Below, in pieces: positions 4,716 to 13,506 of a DNA stretch of 64,000 bases. Position 1 is the first letter of the stretch, and every line of letters starts with the position of its first letter. The position numbers and the translations under genes were made by a program. The notes below the pieces were generated by a model. The model saw nothing but the letters and a program-made list of their open reading frames with translations, did not search any database and had not been told where the DNA came from. Source of the DNA: Variovorax guangxiensis (GTDB lineage Bacteria > Pseudomonadota > Gammaproteobacteria > Burkholderiales > Burkholderiaceae_C); NCBI RefSeq assembly GCF_003952165.1, contig NZ_RXFT01000018.1:62001-126000 (forward strand), written 5' to 3'.

Positions 4716-7412
4716 TTAGTTGCCGGCCAGGGCACGCGTGACGACTTCGTGCGTGTCTTTGCTCAGGTCCGGCTTGGCCGCCACGCGGGCGATCGCCTCG
4801 CGCGCGGCGCTGCGGTAGGGCTCGGCCAGCTTGCTCCAGCGGTCGAGCGCGCGCGCGAGGCGTGCGGCAACCTGCGGGTTGATGGCGTCGAGCTCGATCA
4901 CGCGTTCGCTCCAGAAAACGTAGCCGGCTGCGTCGGGGCGATGGAAGGCGCCGGGGTTGGCGCTGCAGTAGCTGAAGATCACGCTGCGCGCGCGATTCGG
5001 GTTCTTCAGCGAGAAGTCGGGGTGCTTCATCAGCTGTTTCACCAGCGGCAGGATGTCGCCGCCGCGGTCGGGTGCGCCGGCCTGCAGCGAGAACCACTTG
5101 TCGATGACCAGCGCCTCGTCCTTGAAGATGGCGTGGAAGCGCGCCAGCGCCTGCGCCGCCAGCATGTGGCCCGACGACACCAGCGCGTTGAGCGCGTTGA
5201 AGCGGTCGGTCATGTTGCCCGCGTCCTTGAAGCGCTGCAGCGTCTTGCCCGGCCAAACGACGTCGCCCGAGGAGCGCGCCGCCAGGCACAGGAAGTTGAG
5301 CGCCATGCCGGCCAGCGCACGGCGGCCCGACGAGGTCGGGTCGGGGCTGTAGGCGCCGGTGTCGTGGTTCTGTTCGTAGGCCCACTCCCAGTCGGCAAAA
5401 AGGGCCGTGGCCAGCTGGGCGCGCATGGCTTCGCGCACCAGGTGCACGCGCTGCGGGTCGACCACGTCGAGCTGCTCGGCGATGTAGGTCTCCGAGGGCA
5501 GCGTGAGCACCAGTTCCTTGAAGGCGGCGTCGAGCTGCGGGTTGCGCAGCACGCTGCGCATGGCGTCGATGTACGCGTCGTTCAGCACCGGCGTGGTGTC
5601 GGTGGCCAGGGCGGCAATGCCGTTCAGCGCGGCGCGCAGGCCCAGGCGCTGGCCGGCTTCCCAGCGGTTGAACGGATCGGGGTCGTTGGCCAGCAGGGTG
5701 AGCAGCTGGGCGTCGGTGTACTCGAAGTCGAGGATCACCGGCGCGCTGAAGCCGCGCAGGATGGAAGGCACCGGCTCCGCGTCGAGGCCCGTGAAGGTGA
5801 TCTGCTCACCGGCGCGCGACAGCACCACGGTGCGCGTGCCGTGCGTTGCTTCGCTCTCGCCTTCCAGCTGCAGCGGCAGCTCGCGGCCGCTGCTGGCGTC
5901 GAGCAGGCCGACGTTCAGCGGAATGACGAAGGGTTCCTTGGTCGGCTGGCCCGGCGTGGGCGGGCAGCTCTGCACCACGCTCAGGGTGTAGCTGTGGTTC
6001 TGCGCGTCGTACACGCCGTGGGCGGCAAGACGCGGCGTGCCGGCCTGGCTGTACCAGCGCTTGAACTGGGGCAGCAGGCGGGCGAGTTCCGATTCAGGGT
6101 TGGCGTCGGCAATGGCCTGCGCGAAGTCGTCGCAAGTCACGGCCTGGCCGTCGTGGCGCTCGAAGTAGAGGGTGATGCCCTTCTCGAAGCCCTTGCGGCC
6201 GACCAGCGTCTGCATCATGCGCACCACCTCGGCACCCTTCTCGTAGATGGTGACGGTGTAGAAGTTGCTGATCTCGATGTAGCTGTCGGGTCGCACCGGG
6301 TGGGCCATGGGGCCCGCGTCCTCGGGGAACTGGGCGGTGCGCAGCACGCGGACATCTTCGATGCGCTTGACGGCGCGCGCCGATGCGTCGGCGCACAGGT
6401 CCTGGCTGAATTCCTGGTCGCGGAAGACGGTGAGGCCCTCTTTCAGCGAGAGCTGGAACCAGTCGCGGCAGGTCACGCGGTCGCCGCTCCAGTTGTGGAA
6501 GTACTCGTGGCCGACCACGCTCTCGATGTTGCTGTAGTCGGCGTCGGTGGCGGTGGCCTGGTTGGCCAGAACGTACTTCGTGTTGAAGATGTTCAGGCCC
6601 TTGTTCTCCATGGCGCCCATGTTGAAGTCGCTGGTGGCGACGATCATGAAGCGGTCCAGGTCCAGCGGCAGGCCGAAGCGGGCCTCGTCCCACAGCACCG
6701 AGTTGATGAGCGAGTTCATCGCGTGCTCGGTCTTGTCGAGGTCGCCGGCGCGCACGTACACCTGCAGCAGGTGCTCCTTGCCGCTGCGCGCCTTGATGCG
6801 CTGCTCGCGCGCCACCAGCTTGCCCGCCACCAGCGCGAACAGGTAGCTGGGCTTCTTGAACGGGTCGACCCACTTGGCAAAGTGGCGGCCCTCGGGCAGC
6901 TCGCCCTGCTCGACGAGGTTGCCGTTCGACAGCAGTACCGGGTATGCCGCCTTCGAGGCGCGCAGGGTGACGGTGTAGCTCGCCATCACGTCCGGGCGGT
7001 CGAGGAAATAGGTGATGCGGCGGAAGCCCTCGGCTTCGCACTGCGTGAAGAAGGTGTCCTCGCTCACGAACAGGCCCATCAGCTTGGTGTTCTTGATGGG
7101 GCAGCAGGTGGTGAAGATCTCGAGCTCGAAGCTGTCGGGCAGGCCGTCGATGACGAGTTGCTCGCCCTCCATGCGGAACGAGGCGCCCTGGCCGTTGACC
7201 AGCACGCGCGCCAGGTTCAGCTCGTCGCCGTCCAGGCGCAGCGGCTGCACCGGCACCTCGGGGTTGCGGCGCATCTGCATGCGGTTGAGCACGCGGGTCT
7301 TGGCGGGGTCGAGGTCGAAGGTCAGGTCGACGGTGTCGATCCAATAGGCCGGGGCCGCGTAGTCTTCGCGGCGGATGGCGATGGGTTGCCCTTGGGCGTC
7401 ACGCTGCAGCAT
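4716..7412 (-). CDS. pepN: Aminopeptidase N (M1 zinc metallopeptidase)
   Basis: Removes N-terminal amino acids from peptides in the cytoplasm. It has 898 residues, close to the E. coli length. The substrate-recognition motif GAMENKGLNIFN comes first, then the zinc site HEYFHNWSGDRVTCRDWF with a downstream Glu in LKEGLTVFRDQEFS. A C-terminal helical domain follows. The 5' end overlaps the HAD phosphatase gene by 14 bases, so the two are probably cotranscribed, with fbp next. The start is MLQRDAQGQPIAIRREDY, which gives the normal beginning of the N-terminal beta domain. Confidence 0.97.
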   Translation of the reverse strand: MLQRDAQGQPIAIRREDYAAPAYWIDTVDLTFDLDPAKTRVLNRMQMRRNPEVPVQPLRLDGDELNLARVLVNGQGASFRMEGEQLVIDGLPDSFELEIFTTCCPIKNTKLMGLFVSEDTFFTQCEAEGFRRITYFLDRPDVMASYTVTLRASKAAYPVLLSNGNLVEQGELPEGRHFAKWVDPFKKPSYLFALVAGKLVAREQRIKARSGKEHLLQVYVRAGDLDKTEHAMNSLINSVLWDEARFGLPLDLDRFMIVATSDFNMGAMENKGLNIFNTKYVLANQATATDADYSNIESVVGHEYFHNWSGDRVTCRDWFQLSLKEGLTVFRDQEFSQDLCADASARAVKRIEDVRVLRTAQFPEDAGPMAHPVRPDSYIEISNFYTVTIYEKGAEVVRMMQTLVGRKGFEKGITLYFERHDGQAVTCDDFAQAIADANPESELARLLPQFKRWYSQAGTPRLAAHGVYDAQNHSYTLSVVQSCPPTPGQPTKEPFVIPLNVGLLDASSGRELPLQLEGESEATHGTRTVVLSRAGEQITFTGLDAEPVPSILRGFSAPVILDFEYTDAQLLTLLANDPDPFNRWEAGQRLGLRAALNGIAALATDTTPVLNDAYIDAMRSVLRNPQLDAAFKELVLTLPSETYIAEQLDVVDPQRVHLVREAMRAQLATALFADWEWAYEQNHDTGAYSPDPTSSGRRALAGMALNFLCLAARSSGDVVWPGKTLQRFKDAGNMTDRFNALNALVSSGHMLAAQALARFHAIFKDEALVIDKWFSLQAGAPDRGGDILPLVKQLMKHPDFSLKNPNRARSVIFSYCSANPGAFHRPDAAGYVFWSERVIELDAINPQVAARLARALDRWSKLAEPYRSAAREAIARVAAKPDLSKDTHEVVTRALAGN

Positions 7413-8094
7413 CGAGGGTCTCCAGAAAATTCGAATGGGCGAGTTCGTCGTAGTCGCGAACCGCGGCGATCACATGGGGGCCGGCAAGCTCGGCGGCGGA
7501 ATGGGTGCTGCACACGGCCACGGCGCGCATGCCGCCGCGGCGTGCGGCTTCGATGCCGAAGGGCGCGTCTTCGAAGACGATGCAGCGCTCGGGCGCAACG
7601 CCGATGCGGCGCGCGGCCTCCAGGAAGATGGCGGGCGTGGGCTTGCCCGAGAAGCCCTCGTCGCCGCCCACGATGGCCAGCGGCAGCGGGTCCATCTTCA
7701 GGCGCGACATGGCGAACTCGATGTTGTGCCTGTCGCCGGCCGTGCCGACCGCCACCTTCAGGCCGTGTGCAACCGCTGCCTTGGCAAAGGCCGTGAAGCC
7801 TGCGACTTCGGTGAAGTTGTCGTGGAAAAGGGCTCGGTAGATCTCTTCCTTCTCGTGCACCATGGCCTGGCACTCGTCGTCGGAAAGCTCGCGCTCGAAC
7901 AATTCGCGCATGCTCTCCGTGCCGGTGCGGCCGGTGGTGCGCGCAAGAATCTCGCTCACGTCAAGCTTCACGCCGTGGTTGTGCGCAAACTCGACCCACG
8001 ACCGCGCATGCCAGGGCATGGAGTCGATCATGGTGCCGTCCATGTCGAAGATGAAGGCTTCGACCTTGCCACCCTTCAGGCTTTGCAGGCTCAT
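7399..8094 (-). CDS. HAD-superfamily sugar-phosphatase-like hydrolase
   Basis: A 231-residue HAD-IA hydrolase of the beta-phosphoglucomutase/phosphatase group. The nucleophile motif FDMDGTMIDS sits near residue 17, motif II is VGTAGD, the lysine motif is FSGKPTPAIFLEAA, and motif IV is VFEDAPFGIEAARRGGM. A helical cap lies between motifs I and II. Members dephosphorylate small sugar phosphates; the exact substrate cannot be read from sequence. The start MSLQSLKGGK follows the prfB stop by five bases and its end overlaps pepN, which suggests a prfB-HAD-pepN transcript. Confidence 0.9.
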   Translation of the reverse strand: MSLQSLKGGKVEAFIFDMDGTMIDSMPWHARSWVEFAHNHGVKLDVSEILARTTGRTGTESMRELFERELSDDECQAMVHEKEEIYRALFHDNFTEVAGFTAFAKAAVAHGLKVAVGTAGDRHNIEFAMSRLKMDPLPLAIVGGDEGFSGKPTPAIFLEAARRIGVAPERCIVFEDAPFGIEAARRGGMRAVAVCSTHSAAELAGPHVIAAVRDYDELAHSNFLETLDAAA

Positions 8095-8099
8095 CGGTA

Positions 8100-9204
8100 T
8101 CACACGCCTTGCTTGAGGGAGGCCTCGATGAACACGTCGAGGTCGCCGTCGAGCACCTTCTGCGTAGCCGAGACTTCGACGTTGGTGCGCAGGTCCTTGA
8201 TGCGGCTGTTGTCCAGCACGTAGCTGCGGATCTGGTGGCCCCAGCCCACGTCGGTCTTGCTGTCTTCGAGCTTCTGCTGTTCTTCCTGGCGCTTGCGCAT
8301 CTCGTGGTCGTACAAGCGCGAGCGCAGGCGCTTCCAGGCCACGTCGCGGTTGCTGTGCTGGCTGCGGCCATCCTGGCACTGCACCACGATGCCGGTCGGG
8401 ATGTGCGTCAGGCGCACGGCCGAGTCGGTCTTGTTGATGTGCTGGCCGCCGGCGCCGCTGGCGCGGAAGGTGTCGGTGCGCACGTCGGCCGGGTTGATCT
8501 CGATCTCGATGGAGTCGTCGATCTCCGGGTACACGAAGATGCTGGCGAAGCTGGTGTGGCGGCCACCCGAAGAGTCGAAGGGCGACTTGCGCACCAGTCG
8601 GTGCACGCCGGTTTCGGTGCGCAGCAGGCCGAAGGCGTAGTCGCCTTCCACCTTGATGGTGGCGCTCTTGATGCCGGCGGTGTCGCCGGGGGTTTCGTCT
8701 TCCAGCTGGGCCTTGAAGCCCTTGCGCTCGGCGTACTTCGTGTACTGGCGCAGCAGCATGCTGGCCCAGTCGCAGGCCTCGGTGCCGCCGGCGCCGGCCT
8801 GGATGTCGATGAAGGCGTTCAGCGGGTCGGCCGGGTTGTTGAACATCCGGCGGAACTCGAGCTGCTTGATGTCGGCTTCGAGCGTGGCGGCGTCATCGGA
8901 GATGGCCTGCAGGCCGGCGATGTCGCCGTCTTCCTTAGACATCTCGTACAGCTCGGTGTTGTCCGACAGGCCGCTGGTGAGCCGGTCGAGCGTGACGACC
9001 ACGTCGTCGAGCGACTTCTTTTCCTTGCCCAGCTCCTGGGCCTTCTTCGGGTCGTTCCAGACGTTGGGATCTTCGAGCGATGCGTTGACCGTCCTCAGAC
9101 GTTCGGCCTTGGCATCGTAGTCAAAGATACCTCCGTAAATCGACCGTGCGGGCGCTCAGGTCCGCGAGCATCGCGCCGATTTGGTTGATCTGTTCTGCGT
9201 CCAT
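8100..9204 (-). CDS. prfB: Peptide chain release factor 2, with programmed +1 frameshift
   Basis: RF2 releases peptides at UGA and UAA. The gene starts at 9204 (MDAEQINQIGAM), runs 27 codons to CTT, then meets an in-frame TGA at 9121-9123. Reading shifts +1 (CTT TGA C becomes CTT GAC) and continues as DYDAKAERLRTVN, giving about 367 residues, the normal RF2 length. An internal Shine-Dalgarno-like CGGAGG lies just before the slip site. The main part contains the GGQ catalytic loop (ASGAGGQHINKTDSAVR) and the UGA/UAA recognition region. Low RF2 lets the slow UGA favour the shift, so the protein controls itself. A frame beginning at 9002 alone would miss the N-terminal domain. Confidence 0.97.
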
Positions 9205-9280
9205 GGGGTGTCCTGACTGTGTTCGGGGAAACCGGGCATTTTCTCATGCTCCGGTCTTCCACCGAGGAGGCCCCCGTATT

Positions 9281-9383
9281 GCTCCTTCCCCCTCTGGGGG
9301 AAGGCTGGGATGGGGGCGGGCAGGGCGTCCCATGCGAGCGCCGCTTGCCCCACCCCCGGCCCTCCCCCAGCGTGGGAGGGAGC
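9281..9383. repeat. Imperfect inverted repeat between prfB and metQ
   Basis: The left arm 9281-9317 (gctccttccccctctggggg...) and right arm 9348-9383 are imperfect reverse complements of about 36 bases around a 30-base centre. Each arm also contains a small internal hairpin (ccccctctggggg type). It is non-coding and could fold into a long hairpin in RNA. Confidence 0.65.
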
Positions 9384-9391
9384 AAGAGTCG

Positions 9392-10204
9392 TCAGAACGC
9401 CGGAACCAGCGAGCCCTTGAACTGCGTCTCGATGAAGCTCTTCACCTCGGGCGACTGGTAGGCCGCCACCAGGCGCTTCGCCCAGGGCTTGTCCTTGTCG
9501 GCGCGGCGCACGGCGATCAGGTTGGCGTAGGGGCTCTTGGGCGATTCCTTGATCACCGCGTCCTTGTTCAGCGACAGGCCGGCCTTCTCGGCGTAGTCGT
9601 TGTTGATGGAGGCGATGGTCAGGTCGTCCAGCGAGCGCGGCAGCTGGGCTGCGTCGAGCGCCACCAGCTTCAGCTTTTTCGGGTTGGTGACCACGTCCAG
9701 CGGCGTGGCCGTGTTGTTCTTCACCGCCTCCGGCTTCAGCGTGATGAGACCGGCCGATTGCAGCAGCAGCAGGGCGCGGTTGCCGTTGGACGGGTCGTTC
9801 TGGATGCCGACCGTGGCGCCGTCGGGCAGCTGGTCGATGGACTTGATCTTTCGCGAGTAGAAGCCCAGCGGCGCGGTGATGGTCAGGCCCACCGGCACGA
9901 TGTCGAAGCCGCGCGCCTTGTTCTGGTTGTCCAGGAAGGGCTGGTGCTGGAAGGCGTTGGCGTCGAGGTCGCCCGAGGCCAGCGCGGCGTTGGGCAGCTG
10001 GTAGTCGTTGAACACGACCACCTGGATGTTCAGGCCGTCCTTGGCGGCGACCTTCTTGACCACCTCGAAGATCTGCTCGCCGTTGCCGACGGAGACACCG
10101 ACCTTGATGTTGTTCTTGTCCTGCGCGAAGGCGCCGGAGCCTGCGAAGAGGGTGGCAGCCAGGGTGGCGAGGGCGAAGGTGCGGCGGCGGAAATTGGTAT
10201 GCAT
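9392..10204 (-). CDS. MetQ/NlpA-family substrate-binding protein
   Basis: A 270-residue periplasmic binding protein of the methionine-uptake (MUT) family. The signal peptide ends AFAQDK, and there is no lipobox cysteine, unlike E. coli MetQ. Family landmarks are VVVFNDYQLPNAALASGDLD, ANAFQHQPFL, NDPSNGNRALLLL and AAQLPRSLDD. It is transcribed divergently from metN-metI-metQ, with a 241-base regulatory gap between them, and probably feeds the same MetN/MetI pump since it has none of its own. The ligand may be methionine or another sulfur compound. Confidence 0.9.
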   Translation of the reverse strand: MHTNFRRRTFALATLAATLFAGSGAFAQDKNNIKVGVSVGNGEQIFEVVKKVAAKDGLNIQVVVFNDYQLPNAALASGDLDANAFQHQPFLDNQNKARGFDIVPVGLTITAPLGFYSRKIKSIDQLPDGATVGIQNDPSNGNRALLLLQSAGLITLKPEAVKNNTATPLDVVTNPKKLKLVALDAAQLPRSLDDLTIASINNDYAEKAGLSLNKDAVIKESPKSPYANLIAVRRADKDKPWAKRLVAAYQSPEVKSFIETQFKGSLVPAF

Positions 10205-10259
10205 GTGCTTGCGCGGATCGAAAAAAACGAAGGCGCGAATGTGGCATTGCCGGCCGCGG

Positions 10260-10363
10260 AAGGGAACGAACCAATCTGCATATCGATATGGCGTGTCGCG
10301 CCCATCACGGACTTCTCTTATGTGCCTATTCGTATAAACAGCATCCTTTTTGTTCGTTCCCTT
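10260..10363. promoter_or_regulatory. Divergent regulatory region with inverted repeats
   Basis: In the gap between the divergent metQ and metN genes, a perfect 12-bp inverted repeat (10260-10271 and 10352-10363, aagggaacgaac) flanks a perfect 12-bp palindrome, catatcgatatg (10279-10290). AT-rich stretches that could hold promoters lie between them. These look like binding sites for a regulator controlling both directions; which regulator is unknown. Confidence 0.5.
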
Positions 10364-10445
10364 TCGCTGCGTTTCTTTTCATACTCGGCACCTTTTTTCG
10401 AACCTACGCGACCTGCGCCACCCGCGCGGGCTGCGCTTCTTCTCC

Positions 10446-11318
10446 ATGACCCACCCTACGCCTGACCAGGGCCGCGGCGATCACGCGGCGCCAGTCATCC
10501 GTCTCCAATCGGTGCAGAAATCCTTCGCCTTGCCCAGCGGCGAGGTGTTCGACGCCGTGCATTCGCTGTCGCTCGACATCCAGCAGGGCGACGTGTTCGG
10601 CCTGATCGGCAAGAGCGGCGCCGGCAAGTCGACGCTGCTGCGCCTCATCAACCTGCTGGAGCGGCCCGACGCGGGCCGCGTCTTCGTCGGCGGGCGCGAC
10701 CTCACCACGCTCTCGCGCAGCGAGTTGCGGGACACGCGCCAGAACATCGGCATGATCTTCCAGCAGTTCAACCTGCTGCAGAACGCCACGGTGTTCGACA
10801 ACGTGGCCTTCCCGCTGAAGATCCACGGCCGCCATTCCAAGGCCGAGATCGACGCCCGCGTGCGCGAGTGCCTGGCCCTGGTCGGCCTGGCGGAGAAGAT
10901 CGACACCTACCCGGCCCAGCTCTCCGGCGGCCAGAAGCAGCGCGTGGCCATCGCCCGCGCGCTGGCGCCGCGCCCGCAGGTGCTGCTGTGCGACGAGCCC
11001 ACCTCGGCGCTCGATTCCGAAACCACGCGCTCGCTGCTGGAGACGCTGCGCGACATCAACCAGAAGATCGGCGTGACCATCGTGATCGTCACGCACGAGC
11101 TGTCGGTGGTGGAAGTGCTGTGCCGCAACGTGGCCATCCTCGAGAAAGGCCGGCTGGTGGAGCAGTTCGCGGTCGATGCGGCCGGCGAGGCCGAGCGCAA
11201 GACCGCGCTGGGCCGCGAGATCGACGAGCTGGTGCGCCGCCGCGAGCGCGAGGCGCGCGAATCGCGCCCGGCGCAGCCGTCGGCCCAGTTCGGAGCGCAG
11301 GAGCTGGCCTATGTTTGA
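10446..11318 (+). CDS. metN: Methionine ABC transporter ATP-binding protein
   Basis: The 290-residue ATPase of a methionine-type importer. Walker A GKSGAGKST, Q-loop MIFQQFNLL, signature LSGGQKQR, Walker B VLLCDEPTSALD and the H-loop THE are all present. I start at ATG 10446 (MTHPTPDQGRG). A TTG-initiated frame runs further upstream but goes through the regulatory gap. The C-terminal tail is Arg-rich and shorter than the ACT-like regulatory domain of E. coli MetN, so feedback inhibition by methionine may be lost. Its stop overlaps the metI start by eight bases. Confidence 0.93.
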   Translation: MTHPTPDQGRGDHAAPVIRLQSVQKSFALPSGEVFDAVHSLSLDIQQGDVFGLIGKSGAGKSTLLRLINLLERPDAGRVFVGGRDLTTLSRSELRDTRQNIGMIFQQFNLLQNATVFDNVAFPLKIHGRHSKAEIDARVRECLALVGLAEKIDTYPAQLSGGQKQRVAIARALAPRPQVLLCDEPTSALDSETTRSLLETLRDINQKIGVTIVIVTHELSVVEVLCRNVAILEKGRLVEQFAVDAAGEAERKTALGREIDELVRRREREARESRPAQPSAQFGAQELAYV

Positions 11319-11973
11319 GAACATCGCCCCCATCCTCCCCGAGCTGTGGGTCGCTACCGGCCAGACTTTCATGATGCTGGCCATCGGCCTCTCGGCGGCC
11401 GTGCTGATCGGCGGGCCGCTGGGCATCCTGCTGTTCCTGCTGGGACCGGGCCAGTCGCTGGAGAACAAGCCGGCGTTCCTGGTGCTCAACTGGCTGGTGA
11501 ACACGGTGCGCTCGTTCCCCTTCATCATCCTGCTGGTGGCGCTGGTGCCGTTCACGCGGGTGATCGCGGGCACCTCCATCGGGCCGCTGGCGGCGGCGGT
11601 GCCGCTGTCGTTCGCGGCCATTCCCTACCTGGCCCGGCTGGTCGACCAGTGCCTGCGCGAAGTGCCGCGCGGCGTGATCGAGGCCGCCCACGCCATGGGC
11701 GCGACCGAGCTGCAGATCGTCTGGCGCGTGCTGCTGGTGGAGGCCCGCTCGGGCCTGGTGCTGGCGCTGACCGTGCTGGCCGTGAGCTTCCTTTCCTACT
11801 CGGCGGTGGCCGGCGTGGTGGGCGGCGGCGGCATTGGCGACCTGGCCATCCGCTACGGCTACTACCGTTTCCAGACCGACGTGATGGTGCTCACCGTGGC
11901 GCTGCTCGTGGTGCTGGTACAGATCCTGCAATTCGCCGGCAACGCCACGGCACGCAGGCTCGACAAGCGTTGA
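11311..11973 (+). CDS. metI: Methionine ABC transporter permease
   Basis: A 220-residue inner-membrane permease with about five hydrophobic segments. The EAA-type coupling loop IEAAHAMGATELQIVWRVLL contacts the ATPase, and the motif VVGGGGIGDLAIRYGYYRFQ is diagnostic for MetI. The ATG lies inside the end of metN (eight-base overlap), implying translational coupling. A binding-protein gene follows 35 bases later. Confidence 0.95.
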   Translation: MFENIAPILPELWVATGQTFMMLAIGLSAAVLIGGPLGILLFLLGPGQSLENKPAFLVLNWLVNTVRSFPFIILLVALVPFTRVIAGTSIGPLAAAVPLSFAAIPYLARLVDQCLREVPRGVIEAAHAMGATELQIVWRVLLVEARSGLVLALTVLAVSFLSYSAVAGVVGGGGIGDLAIRYGYYRFQTDVMVLTVALLVVLVQILQFAGNATARRLDKR

Positions 11974-12008
11974 TCTCTCACTTTTTCCCTTCCAGCTTTT
12001 CCAATCTC

Positions 12009-12836
12009 ATGAAGACCGTTTTCCTGCGCCGTTCCGTTCTCGCCCTGTCGCTGGCAGCCCTTTCCCTGGGCGGCCTCTCGCTGCAGGCCCATGCGCAAGA
12101 CCCCGCCAAGAAGAACCTCGTGATCGGCGGCACCGCCGGCTCCAACGCCGACCAGCTGAAGCAGGGCATCGTGCCCATCCTCGAGAAGAAGGGCTACAAG
12201 GTGAAGCTGGTCGAGTTCAACGACTATGTGCAGCCCAACCTCGCGCTGGCCCAGGGCTCGCTGGACGCCAACTTCTTCCAGCATCAGGTCTACCTGAAGA
12301 AGTTCGCGGCCGACCAGAAGCTCGACCTCGCCGAACTGGTGCAGGGCCCGATCGCGCCCATGGGCGTGTACTCGACCAAGCGCAAGACGCTGGCCGATGT
12401 GAAGGAAGGCGACCGCGTGACGCTGCCGAACGACCCGAGCAACCTGGCCCGCGCGCTGGTGCTGCTGGAGCAGAACAAGCTGCTCACGCTGAAGACCGGC
12501 ATCGACCCGCTACGCGCCACCGAGAAGGACGTGGCCGAGAACCCGAAGAAGCTGAAGTTCATTCCGCTCGAAGCCGCCCAGCTGCCGCGCTCGCTCGGCG
12601 ACACCGAGTACGCCATCGTCAACGGCAACTTCGCGATTTCCTCGGGCCTGAAGCTCACCGAGGCCGTGGTGCTCGAAAAGACGCCCGACTACTACCTGAA
12701 TGTGGTCGCCGTGAAGACCGCCGACAAGAACACCCAGTGGGCCAAGGACATCGCCGATGCCTACCGCTCGAAGGAGTTCAAGGCGGTGGTTGACAGCAAA
12801 TTCCAGGGTTACGCCAAGCCCGGTTTCCTGCAGTAA
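12009..12836 (+). CDS. metQ: MetQ/NlpA-family substrate-binding protein
   Basis: A 275-residue periplasmic binding protein encoded directly after metI. The signal peptide runs to LQAHAQD with no lipobox. Family features are GTAGSNADQLKQGIVPILEK, VEFNDYVQPNLALAQGSLDA, NFFQHQVYL, LPNDPSNLARALVLLEQ and AAQLPRSLGD. As the third gene of metN-metI-metQ it is the cognate binding component; the other two copies in the region are likely alternates for the same pump. Confidence 0.93.
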   Translation: MKTVFLRRSVLALSLAALSLGGLSLQAHAQDPAKKNLVIGGTAGSNADQLKQGIVPILEKKGYKVKLVEFNDYVQPNLALAQGSLDANFFQHQVYLKKFAADQKLDLAELVQGPIAPMGVYSTKRKTLADVKEGDRVTLPNDPSNLARALVLLEQNKLLTLKTGIDPLRATEKDVAENPKKLKFIPLEAAQLPRSLGDTEYAIVNGNFAISSGLKLTEAVVLEKTPDYYLNVVAVKTADKNTQWAKDIADAYRSKEFKAVVDSKFQGYAKPGFLQ

Positions 12837-12877
12837 TCCTTCCTTTCCTTCATCCTTCTTCGAGAAAAGGACGCCCC

Positions 12878-13228
12878 ATGCCCGTTCTGGCCGTATTCGA
12901 TGCCCAGGGAAGCTGGCGCGACACACACGTGTGCGACGGCTGGATCACCGAACGCCTGGCCGGGCAGGGCGTGAGTTGGGGGCGCGGCAGGAAGAAGGGG
13001 CAGCGCGTGCTCGAGAGCGCCGGGCTCTTCTATCTGCCGACCGATGACGGCTATATCGGGCTGCTGCTCGAAGCCGGCGAGTGGGCTTCCATTCCAGCGG
13101 GCAAGGCGCATTTCTTCGATGCGGGTGAAGCCGAATCGCTCGAAGGGTTGCCGGCCTCGCTGCCGCTGTTCGAAGGCTTCGTCGAAGAAGTCCTGGCCCT
13201 GACGGGAAACGACGCCGACGAAGAGTGA
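12878..13228 (+). CDS. Small cupin-like protein, acireductone-dioxygenase-like
   Basis: A 116-residue protein. The segment YIGLLLEAGEWASIPAGKAH followed by FFDAGE resembles the second cupin motif of acireductone dioxygenase (LVPAGTxHWFDxG) of the methionine salvage pathway. The first cupin motif with its two metal histidines is not evident, and the family is normally about 180 residues. It may therefore be a diverged or non-enzymatic relative. Position directly after the methionine transporter fits a role in methionine or sulfur metabolism. This is a resemblance, not a firm assignment. Confidence 0.45.
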   Translation: MPVLAVFDAQGSWRDTHVCDGWITERLAGQGVSWGRGRKKGQRVLESAGLFYLPTDDGYIGLLLEAGEWASIPAGKAHFFDAGEAESLEGLPASLPLFEGFVEEVLALTGNDADEE

Positions 13229-13260
13229 GGCGGTTGGTCCGGGGCGCGTGCACAGGCCGC

Positions 13261-13472
13261 CGGGTACTCCCCTCCGCGAATGTCCCCCGGGCCTGCGGCC
13301 CTCCTCCTTTATTTCGCTGCGGGGAGCACCCGACGCCCTGTGCATATGGGTGCTCTGCTGGCGCCGGCGGTTCGACCACTGCGCTTGTCGATCACGACGA
13401 TGGGGTACCTTGCGCAGCGAAATAAAGGAGGAGGCCGAAGGCCGGGGGACATTCGCGGAGCAAGGTACCCCG
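13261..13472. repeat. Pair of palindromic repeat units in opposite orientation
   Basis: Two related units, about 13261-13331 and 13402-13471, are near reverse complements of one another (shared core gcgaaataaaggaggagg). Each is itself bounded by short terminal inverted repeats. The right unit has a perfect 12-bp pair, ggggtaccttgc at 13402-13413 and gcaaggtacccc at 13460-13471. The left has cgggtactcccc against ggggagcacccg. Size and layout are like REP or MITE-type non-autonomous elements. Several short frames cross it but none looks coding. Confidence 0.7.
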
Positions 13473-13506
13473 TTGGCGTGATCGTCCCCTGAACAACAAG
13501 CCTTTT

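Noticed and set aside
4704..7796. A ~1000-codon open frame on the plus strand opposite pepN
   Set aside because: It is the mirror of a well-identified gene; its product is rich in Arg, Val, His and Gln with no family motif, typical of antisense frames in high-GC DNA.
13225..13492. Short plus-strand frames over the paired palindromic units
   Set aside because: They are explained by the inverted repeat and have no ribosome site or recognisable product.
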